Below are positions 56,281 through 64,000 of a stretch of DNA of 64,000 bases, one piece after another (positions within the stretch are counted from its first letter, which is position 1; each line of letters opens with the position of its first letter). The translations under genes and the position numbers were made by a program. The stretch lies in NCBI GenBank assembly GCA_037176705.1, contig CM073893.1, positions 17,732,074 through 17,796,073 of the forward strand, read 5' to 3'. The DNA comes from Molossus alvarezi. Lineage: Eukaryota; Chordata; Mammalia; Chiroptera; Molossidae. Below the pieces are notes generated by a model. That model had not been told where the DNA came from and searched no databases. It saw nothing but the letters and a program-made list of their open reading frames with translations.

Positions 56281-57496
56281 GGATCAGTTATAGGTCTAAT
56301 TTTATCTGTCTACTCTTGCACCATTATTAACTGTCTTAATTATTGTCACTTTATATAATGTTTCATGTCCTGTAGGACTTGTACCCTCATACTCTTCCTT
56401 CCTAGATTCTGATAGCTATTTTCATGTGTTTTTTTCTTCCACAGAACCTGTAGAATAATCTGTCAAGTTCTAAAAATAAAAAATAAAATTTCTTTAGGGG
56501 CTTTGACTGCAATTGTGTTAAAATTATAAACAAATATGATAATTGACATTTTATGATTTTCAGTTTTCCCATCCAGGAATATGACCTCCTTTTGGTCTTC
56601 TTTTAATTTTAGGTCTTTTGTTTCTCAGGCAGTTTTGTAATTCTCTTCAAGTGCATTTTAACCAACTCCGACTTTCTTTAGAAATGACCCTTCCAAAACC
56701 AGCTCCGTCCTTCCATGATGCTGCCCTGTGCTTTGGCCTCTTTGCTCATCCCACAATCTGGCCTCTAGCTTGGACCTTTTCCCTTCTTTATGCCTTGACA
56801 GATTTTTGAAGTCTGGTTTTACTATCTAATGCTTACACCTTATTTATGCTGCTGCTATTATCCCCAGAAATCCTCCAGCAAGGCCAGACCCCTCCACACC
56901 TTCCTTTACCTCCATCAGTGCATCATCTGCAGCAGACTCCATTCCCCCTTTGCCCTCCTGTTCCACCCCCATTTCACAACATTTCTGCTCCGCTCCCAGC
57001 TCAGCCTCTGCTATTGTCTGAAGCTGCCCCCACTCACACTGAGCCCTGCTATTGCCTTTGAGTTCCCTCTCCCTCTTCCTCCCCTCACCACACAAGACAA
57101 GAGCCGTGTCCTAAATAACAGCATCCCCAGCTCTCTGTGGTCAGCATGCTGGAATCTCAACACATTTCATCTCTCCCCCTGAAGTCCCATTGACAGAGAT
57201 TGTGCAATTGGCTTTATAAAATAAAATGATAGTTGGTGTTCATCCTTCTCCACCCTCAAAATGATAATGTCCTCCCCCCAATTTTCATTCCAACATACAT
57301 AAAGCATGAGGGTGGTGGTAAAGCTGCAGAAGCAAGAGAGCAGCTCACTTGTCCAGGTATCCAGAAGTTAATTGCTCATAATTCAGAAAGTACCTACCTC
57401 ACTACTGTGTTAAAAAAACATTATCATTTTACTTAGATAATTAAATGAGTGTTCTTTTATTTTCTTGTTTCAGAATAGTTCTAGCAAAAAATGTTC
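56281..57496. other. Intergenic sequence, pyrimidine-rich at 56830-57180
   Basis: Two overlapping open frames (56829-57182 and 56846-57061) come from a C/T-rich tract without stops. They contain no domain I recognise and are not called as genes. The remaining sequence shows nothing recognisable. Confidence 0.45.
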
Positions 57497-57498
57497 TA

Positions 57499-57667
57499 CA
57501 GTCATCCCACACCACTTCTGGCTAAAAGGCAATAGAGTGAGGCCGCGAAAGTCGAAGCGCGAAATGGGGAGGGATGACTGCGTATACACGAAGAATCCAC
57601 TTCGCGGAAATTCAGTTTTCGCGGTAGAGTCTGGAACTGATTAACCGCGATGAATGAGGGCTGACTG
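57499..57667. mobile_element. Tigger-like MITE, 169 bp
   Basis: The ends CAGTCATCCC and, inverted, CAGTCAGCCC are flanked by TA on both sides (57497-57498, 57668-57669). The interior is CpG-rich (GAGGCCGCGAAAGTCGAAGC, CACTTCGCGGAAATTCAG) unlike its AT-rich surroundings, as in pogo/Tigger-type elements. It has no coding capacity. Confidence 0.75.
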
Positions 57668-57669
57668 TA

Positions 57670-58227
57670 TATTAATTATAAAAAGGGAGAAAATATATGT
57701 AAAGCTAGTATAACTTTTTTCACCAATCTGTAGTATGAAACAATCCATCTCTTATTTCCCCAGATCATCACTCCATCCTCTTTGAGACCAGACTTCCCAC
57801 CTAAACACCCTGGCATCATCCACACAGAAGGGCATTCCCTGCCTGCCGGGAGAGAGGCTGCAGCCCTGAGGCACCACTCCTTGAAGCCTCTGCTCCCGAG
57901 ACTGGATCCATGGAGTTATGGCTCTTGAGGAATACCACAGAGGTAAAGTGCCATGTTTATCTCGTCATATCAAGGGTCCATACTATCAATATCACTTGTC
58001 ACTGTTGATGTTGACCTTGGTCACCTGGCTGAGGTCAGGTTTGTCAGGTTTCTCCACTGTAAAGTTACTCCCCCCGCACCCCCTTTCATACTGTTCTCTT
58101 TGGAAAGAAGTTCCTATGCACAGCCCACATTTAAATAGTGGGAGTTATGCTCCACCTCCTAGATCTGAGAATATCTACATAATATATTTGTAATTCTTCT
58201 GCATAGGAGACTTGCGCATTCTCCCTG
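57670..58227 (-). mobile_element. Old repeat, possibly L1M, in reverse
   Basis: CTGGCTGAGGTCAGGTTTGT, TTTCTCCACTGTAAAGTTAC, CATACTGTTCTCTTTGGAAA and GAGTTATGCTCCACCTCCTA are a familiar old LINE-like sequence. The class is from memory and uncertain. The left part (57670-57900) is unclassified. Confidence 0.4.
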
Positions 58228-58465
58228 TATTAGTCAGGGTTCTTCAGAGAAATAGGATTGATAGGAGAGGGAGAACATAATTGGCAATTATGGAGGTGGG
58301 CAAGTCCCCAGATCTGCAGGGTGAATTGGCAAGCTGAAGACCCAGGAGAGCTAATGATGTAGTTCTAGTCTGAGTCTGAAGGCCTAGGGCCTGAACACCA
58401 GGAAGAGCTGATGTTTCAGTTTGAGTCTGGAGACAAGAAAAAAGCTCCCAGTTCAAAGTCTTGGT
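58228..58465 (-). mobile_element. MLT2-like (ERVL) LTR, 3' part, reversed
   Basis: TATTAGTCAGGGTTCTTCAG through GCAAGCTGAAGACCCAGGAG and GAGTCTGAAGGCCTAGGGCC is the reverse of the 3' half of an old MLT2-type LTR. It is non-coding. Confidence 0.65.
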
Positions 58466-58599
58466 AAGGGGTTAGTGTGGTTTTGGCTGTATGCAAGATA
58501 GTTGTATCATGTTAGGTGGAATTATGACTTTATTATTGTCTTTATTTGGAATCAAGTATGGTTTAAGGAGATGTGTATGGGTGCCAAGTTTACAAGATG

Positions 58600-59112
58600 T
58601 GGACTTGTGATAATTTTACTGGGTCAACTTTATGTGTCAACTTTACTGGGCCTTGGGGTGCTCTAATACTTTGCTTAAAATTTATACTTAATGTTTTTAT
58701 GAGTGTGTTTTGGGGTGAGATTAACCTTTAAATTGGTAGATAGAGTCAAGCAGAGTGTAGGTGGAATGCATCTAATCAGCTGTAAGCCTGAATACAAGAA
58801 AAAGATTCATCTTCCTCCAAGTAAGAAAGAATTCTTCCTGTCTCACAGCCTTTGAACAGGGGGCTTTTTTTCTTGCCTTCAGACTCAAACTGAAACATCA
58901 GCTTTACCTGGTTCTCAGGCCCTGGGGCCTTCAGACTCAGACTAGAACTACATCATCAGCTCTCCTGGGTCTTCAGCTTGCCAATTCACCCTGCAGATCT
59001 TGGGACGTGCCAACCTCCATAAATGCCAATTCTTTATAATCTATCTATCTATCTATCTATCTATCCATCCATCCATCCATCTATCTACCTGTCTATCATC
59101 TATCTGTCTATC
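58600..59112 (+). mobile_element. MLT2-like (ERVL) LTR with (TATC)n at the end
   Basis: ATGTGTCAACTTTACTGGGC, GAGATTAACCTTTAAATTGG, GGTGGAATGCATCTAATCAG, AACTGAAACATCAGCTTTAC and CTCCTGGGTCTTCAGCTTGC follow MLT2 in the forward direction. Its 3' end has become a (TATC)n/(CATC)n microsatellite (about 59037-59112). It pairs with 58228-58465 as an inverted repeat. Confidence 0.68.
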
Positions 59113-60034
59113 CATCCTTGAGTGATGTTTACTTTTCTCTTTGATATCCTCTAACTTAAAAACTCATGACAATGACAGTCTTGTTTCTGTAAATGATCAC
59201 TTGGTCATAGCTGGTATTTATAAATACCTTCTTCCACTACTCACTTGGTATTTTCTTTGTCTTCAGCAAGTACCTCAGTTGGTCATGATTGAGTCACTGA
59301 TAGAGTGACCAACACATCCATTCCTGAAGCATCTGGGCCTGGATTGGGTTGTTGTAGTTTTCCATTAACTTCATTTATTTATTTATGTATTTATTTATTT
59401 AATCCTCACTCAAGGACATTTTTGCATTTATCTTCAGATAGAGCAGGAGGGAGAGAGAGAGAAAAACATCAATGTGAGAGAGACACATCAATTAGCTGCC
59501 ACCCACATGACCCCAACCAGGGCCAGGGACAAACTGCAATCGAGGTACGTGCCCTTAGGGGGAACCGAACCAGGGTCTCTCTGGTCAGCAGGCCGACGCT
59601 CTAACTGCTCAGCCAAACTGGCTAGGGCTTCCATTAACTTTAATCATAGGACATAGTAATACTAAGAGATACCCTGAGGGATCTCTTGTATTCCATTTAC
59701 TCTTTATTACCTTCATTATGGAATCCAATTTCCCCTTGGTTGTCAGGATCGATCACCTCAGGCAATGTAGTAACTCCCTTCCTCACCTATTGATTCAGAG
59801 GCATGAGGAGCCTAAAATGGCCCAGCAGCAGTCTTCACTTCCACTTCCATGGATTCGTTGTTTCTCCTGATGGAGCATTTCTTCCTTCAGAATTAACACT
59901 TTGAGGTCAGCAAAGCATAAGTTGTGGGGACTGGAAGCAAAATCACTGCTAGTGGGTCACGATCAGTATTAGTGAGTGGTACCACATTCCAACCCCTTGA
60001 TTCCTGGACTCATAAATCCTGGCTATGAAAGAAA
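59113..60034. mobile_element. Possible ERVL internal remnant
   Basis: 59640-60034 (TGGCCCAGCAGCAGTCTTCA, GATTCGTTGTTTCTCCTGAT, CACATTCCAACCCCTTGATT, GGCTATGAAAGAAACAGC) looks like internal sequence of an old ERVL-type provirus. It has no open viral frame. A Ves copy at 59372-59628 splits it. The identification is from memory. Confidence 0.4.
59372..59628 (-). mobile_element. Ves SINE, newer subfamily
   Basis: Perfect duplications TTCCATTAACTT at 59360-59371 and 59629-59640. The tail side is AATCCTCACTCAAGGACA. Confidence 0.92.
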
Positions 60035-61584
60035 CAGCACCAAATGTTGGATGCTCATTCAAAGCATGTACACCTGGGAGAGAGCAATAGCAATACAATC
60101 TTAGTGGATGATTTTAACACCCCACTTACTCAACTGGATAGATCTTTCAGACAAAAACTTAACAAGGACATAGAGTCCTTAAATGACAACCTAGACCAGT
60201 TGGACTTAATTGATATTTACAAAAAATTTTATCCCAAAGCTGCAGAATATAAATTCTTCTCAAGTGCACACGAGACATTCTCAAAGATAGACCACAAGTT
60301 AGGGCACAATCTAAGTCTCTACAAATTCAAAAAAGATTGAAATCATATCAAGGATCTTCTCAGACCACAATGGTATGAAACTAGAACTCAATAAAAACAA
60401 AAACATTCAAACACTTGGAGGCTAAAAGGCATGGTATTAAGCAACAAATGGGTTACCGAAGAGATCAAGGAAGAAATTAAAAACTTCCTGGAAACCAATG
60501 AAAATGAACACACAACCACACCAAATCTATGGGATTCAGCGAAAGCAGTCCTGAGAGGGAAGTTCATAGCACTACAGGCCTACCTCAAGAAACAAGAAAA
60601 ATTCCTAACTGACTCTCTAACCTTACAACTTAAAGATCTAGAAAGAAAACAAAAAGAAAAACCCAGAGCAAGTAGAAGGAAAGAAATAGTAAAGGTCAGA
60701 GCAGAAATAAACGACATAGAGACTAAGAAAAAACAGTTCAAAAGATCAATGAAACAAAAAGCTGGTTCTTTGAAAAGATAAACAAGATCAATACACCTTA
60801 AGCCAGCCTCACCAAGAAACAAAAAGAGGACCCAAATAAACAAAATCAGAAATGAAAGAGGAGAATTAATAACTGACACCACAGAAATACAAAGGATTAT
60901 TGAAATATACTATAAACAATTATATGCCAACAAATTGGACAATCTAGGCAAAATGGACAAATTTCTAGAAACACATAGTCTGTCAAAACTGAACCGGGAA
61001 GAGATAGAAAACTTGAACAGATCAATAACAACAAAGGAAATGAAAGATGTAATTAAGAAACTCCCAGCAAACAAAAGCCCAGGCCCAGATGGCTTCATAG
61101 GGGAGTTTTACCGAACATTCAAAGAAGATCTAATACCCATTGTTCTCAAACTATTCCAGAAAATTTAAGAAAACAGGAGACTTCCAATCTCATTTTATGA
61201 GGCCAGCATAATCCTAATTCCAAAACCAGATAAAGACACTACAAATAAAGAAAACTACAGGCTAATATTTCTGATGAATACAGATGCCAAAATCCTTAAC
61301 AAAATATTAGTAAATCAGATCCAGCAATACATCAAAAAATGATCCACCATGACAAAATGGGATTCATCCCAGGGATGCAAGCCTGGTACAATATTTGCAA
61401 ATCAACAAACGTGATACACCACATAAACAGAATGAAAAATAAAAACCATATGATCATATCAATAGATGTTGAAAGAGCATTTGACAAAATCAAGCACCAT
61501 TTGTGATAAAAACGCTCAGCAATGTGGGAATAGAGGTATCATATCTCAACATAATGAAGGCCATATATAAAAAACCTACAGCCA

Positions 61585-61825
61585 CCCTGGCCAGTTTGGC
61601 TCAGCGATTAAAGCGTCGGCCTGCGGTCTGGAGAGACCTGGGTTCGGTTCCCGCTAAGGGCACGTACTTCGGTTGCAGTTTGTCCCCGGCCCTGGTTGGT
61701 CGTGTGGGTGGCAGCCACTCGATGTGTCCCTTCACATCGATGTTTCTCTCTCTCTCTCCCTTCCTCTCTCTCCCTCCCACTCTATCTGTACAAAAAATGG
61801 AAAAATATCCTCGGGTGAGGATAAA
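61585..61825 (+). mobile_element. Ves SINE, newer subfamily, inside L1 RT
   Basis: Perfect 16-bp duplications AAAAAACCTACAGCCA at 61569-61584 and 61826-61841. Confidence 0.94.
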
Positions 61826-63133
61826 AAAAAACCTACAGCCAACATCATACGCAATGGGAAAAAATTAAAAACATTTTCTTTAAGAACAGGAACAAGACAG
61901 GGATGCCCACTTTCACTACTCTTATTTAACATACTACTGGGAGTCTTAGCCAGGCAACAAGACAAGAAGGAAAAATAAAAGGGATCCAAACTGGAAAGAA
62001 GGAAGTGAAACTCATTATTCCCAGATGACATGATATTGTACATAGAAAACCCTAAAGACTCCATCAAAAATCTACTAGACTTAATAAGTGAATTTGGCAA
62101 AGTAGCAGGGCACAAAATTAACGTCAAGAAATCAACAACATTCTTACACACCAACAATGAACTCACAGAAAGAGAAACTAAGAAAATAATCCCATTCATC
62201 ATTGCAGCAAAAAAATTAAGATACCTAGAAATAAACTTAACCAAAGAAGTAAAGTCTCTCTTCACAGAAAACTTAAGAAAAGAAATAGAGAAAAATATTA
62301 AAAAGTGGAAGCACATACCTTGTTCATAGATTGGAGGAATTAACATCATTAAAATGTCCATACTACCCAAAGCTATATATAGATTAAATGCAATCTCCAT
62401 CAAAATACCAACAATATACTTCACAGAACTAGAACAAATAATCAAAAAGTTCATATGGAACCAAAAAAGGCCCCAAATAGCCACAGCAGTCTCGAAAAAG
62501 AAGAACAAAGTAGGAGGGAACACATTACCAGACATCAGGTTATACTACAAAGCCACTGTAATCAAAACAGCATGGGACTGGCACAAGAGCAGGCAGATAG
62601 ATCAATGGACAGAATAGAGAACCCAGAAATTGACCCAAGACAATATGTTCAATTAATATTTGACAAAGGTGGCAAGAGCATACATTGGAGTCAAGACAGC
62701 CTCTTTAATAAATGGTGTTGGGAAAATTAGACAGCTACATGCAAGAATATAAAGCTAGACCACCAACTTACACTATACATAAGAATAAACCAAAAATGGA
62801 TAAAAGACCTAAACGTGACTTGTGAATCCATAAAAATCCTAGAAAAAAATTCAGGCAACAAAATTTCAGACATCATATGCTACATAATTTTCACTGATAC
62901 ATCACCTAAGGCAACAGAAACAAAGGAAAAAATGAACACATAAAACTACATCAAACTAAAAAGCTCTGTACAGAAAAGAAAACAACCATCAAAATGAAAA
63001 GGGAACCCACTACATGGGAGAGCATAATCGCCATTGATACATCAGATAAGGGGTTAATTTCCAAAATATATACAGTGCTCATACAACTCAACAAAAGGAA
63101 GACAAAGAACCCAATTAAAAAATGGGCAGAGGA

Positions 63134-63373
63134 GCCCTGGCCGGTTTGGCTCAGCGGTTGGAGCGTCGACCTGTGGTACAGAGAGACCCGGGTTCCGTTC
63201 CGCTAAGGGCATGTACCTCGGTTGCAGTTTGTCCCCGGCCCTGGTTGGTCGTGCGGGTGGCAGCCACTCGATGTGTCCCTTCACATCGATGTCTCTCTCT
63301 CTCTCTCTTCCTCTCTCTCCTTCCACTCTATCTGAACAAAAAATGGAAAAATGTCCTCGGGTGAGGATAAAAA
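63134..63373 (+). mobile_element. Ves SINE, newer subfamily, inside L1 ORF2
   Basis: Perfect 17-bp duplications AAAAAATGGGCAGAGGA at 63117-63133 and 63374-63390. Confidence 0.94.
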
Positions 63374-64000
63374 AAAAAATGGGCAGAGGACCTAAAGACA
63401 CACCTCTCCAAACAGGACGTACAAATGGCCAAGAGACATATGAAAAAATGCTCATCATCACTAATCATCAGAGAGATGCAAATTAAAACAACAATGAGGT
63501 ATCACGTCACACCTGCCATTTTGACTTCCATGAACAAATCATTAAACAACAAGTGTTGGCGAGGGTTTGGAGAAAAGGGGACCCTATTACCCTGCTGGTG
63601 GGAATACACACTGGTACAGCCACTATGGGAAACACTATGATGTTTCTTTAAAAAATTAAAAATTGAACTTCCATTTGACCCAGTGATCCCACTTCTAGGA
63701 ATATACCCTAAGAAGCCTGAAACACCAATCAGAAAGAATATATGAACCCCTATGTTCATAGCAGCACTATTTACAATAGCTAAGATCTGAAAACAGCCCA
63801 AGTGCCAATCAGTAGACAAATGGATTTAAAAAGCTGAGGTACATATACACAATGGAGTACTATGCAGCTATAAGAAAGAAGGATCTCTTATCCTTTGAGA
63901 TGATATGGAAGGACCTGGAAAGTATTATCCTAAGAAAAACAAGCCAAGCAGAGAAAGACAGATATCACATGATCTCACTTATTTCTGGAATATAATGAAC

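Larger units (their letters stand above)
60035..64000 (+). mobile_element. L1 ORF2, 5'-truncated, running off the window
   Basis: Endonuclease end (60044-60340, with SSAHETFSKIDHKLGHNLSL), the linker, RT (60935-61168 [20 protein letters not shown]; 61870-61975 [20 protein letters not shown]) and the C-terminal region to the ORF2 end near 64000. The usual FADD box appears as FPDD (near 62022). It is broken by frameshifts and by Ves at 61585-61825 and 63134-63373. The 3' UTR lies outside the window. Confidence 0.85.

Noticed and set aside
56829..57182. Overlapping open frames in the pyrimidine-rich tract
   Set aside because: Two frames are open at once because stops are rare in C/T-rich DNA. 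The translations are low-complexity and match nothing known to me.
61732..62535. A 267-codon minus-strand frame
   Set aside because: It lies antisense to L1 ORF2 and a Ves SINE and shows no protein family. It is a shadow of the sense coding sequence.
1..64000. A new multi-gene defence or biosynthetic system
   Set aside because: Apart from SPRYD7 every coding-like stretch could be assigned to LINEs or to chance. No cluster of unknown genes exists here.

Overview
This is a stretch of mammalian nuclear DNA, almost certainly from a bat of the Yangochiroptera (vespertilionid or a close relative). The evidence is about thirty copies of a tRNA-derived SINE of the Ves type, with A box TGGCTCAGCGGTT and B box GGTTCGGTTCC, flanked by target-site duplications. 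There are also many bat-type L1 pieces and one SPIN-like hAT transposon. The species cannot be named from the sequence.

The only host protein-coding gene I can support is SPRYD7 (also called C13orf1 or CLLD6) on the + strand. It has five coding exons at 15109-15214, 19869-19985, 25069-25235, 31825-31927 and 43050-43147. They join to exactly 591 nt, which is 196 codons plus a stop, and every junction is GT-AG. A CpG island with GC boxes and an NRF1-like site lies at about 14760-15420, and an AATAAA lies 55 bases after the stop. Introns 1-4 are 4654, 5083, 6589 and 11122 bases long. No neighbouring gene is visible on either side.

Left flank (1-14340): a thicket of nested LINE pieces. A young 5'-truncated L1 (3785-4854) sits inside an older one. 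A half-L1 (HAL1-like) element (7465-10157) carries a 5' UTR, a decayed ORF1 and a 3' UTR but no ORF2, and its A-tail is in turn hit by an antisense L1 fragment (10158-11112). Unique-looking DNA lies at 12184-14340.

Gene body (14340-43250): every LINE piece I could orient inside the introns is antisense to SPRYD7. These include a second HAL1-like element (20951-23093) whose ORF1 is broken by a single amber codon, and a large L1 block (33735-40696). An antisense solo LTR lies in intron 2. Ves SINEs occur on both strands.

Right flank (43250-64000): a near full-length but decayed sense L1 (about 47950-55316) is interrupted by four Ves copies (the last at its 3' end) and a 224-bp SPIN-like hAT element with a perfect 8-bp duplication. 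Next come old LTR material of MLT2/ERVL type, partly in inverted arrangement, and a Tigger-like MITE. A further sense L1 ORF2 (60035-64000) runs off the window.

I found no new enzyme system, CRISPR array or functional RNA gene. The observations most worth a second look concern mobile DNA: the HAL1 junction, the SPIN insertion, Ves copies with triple target-site duplications or only a tRNA-like head, a conserved inverted repeat at the Ves 3' end, a 35-bp micro-retroinsertion, and a possible L1/Ves two-template joint.
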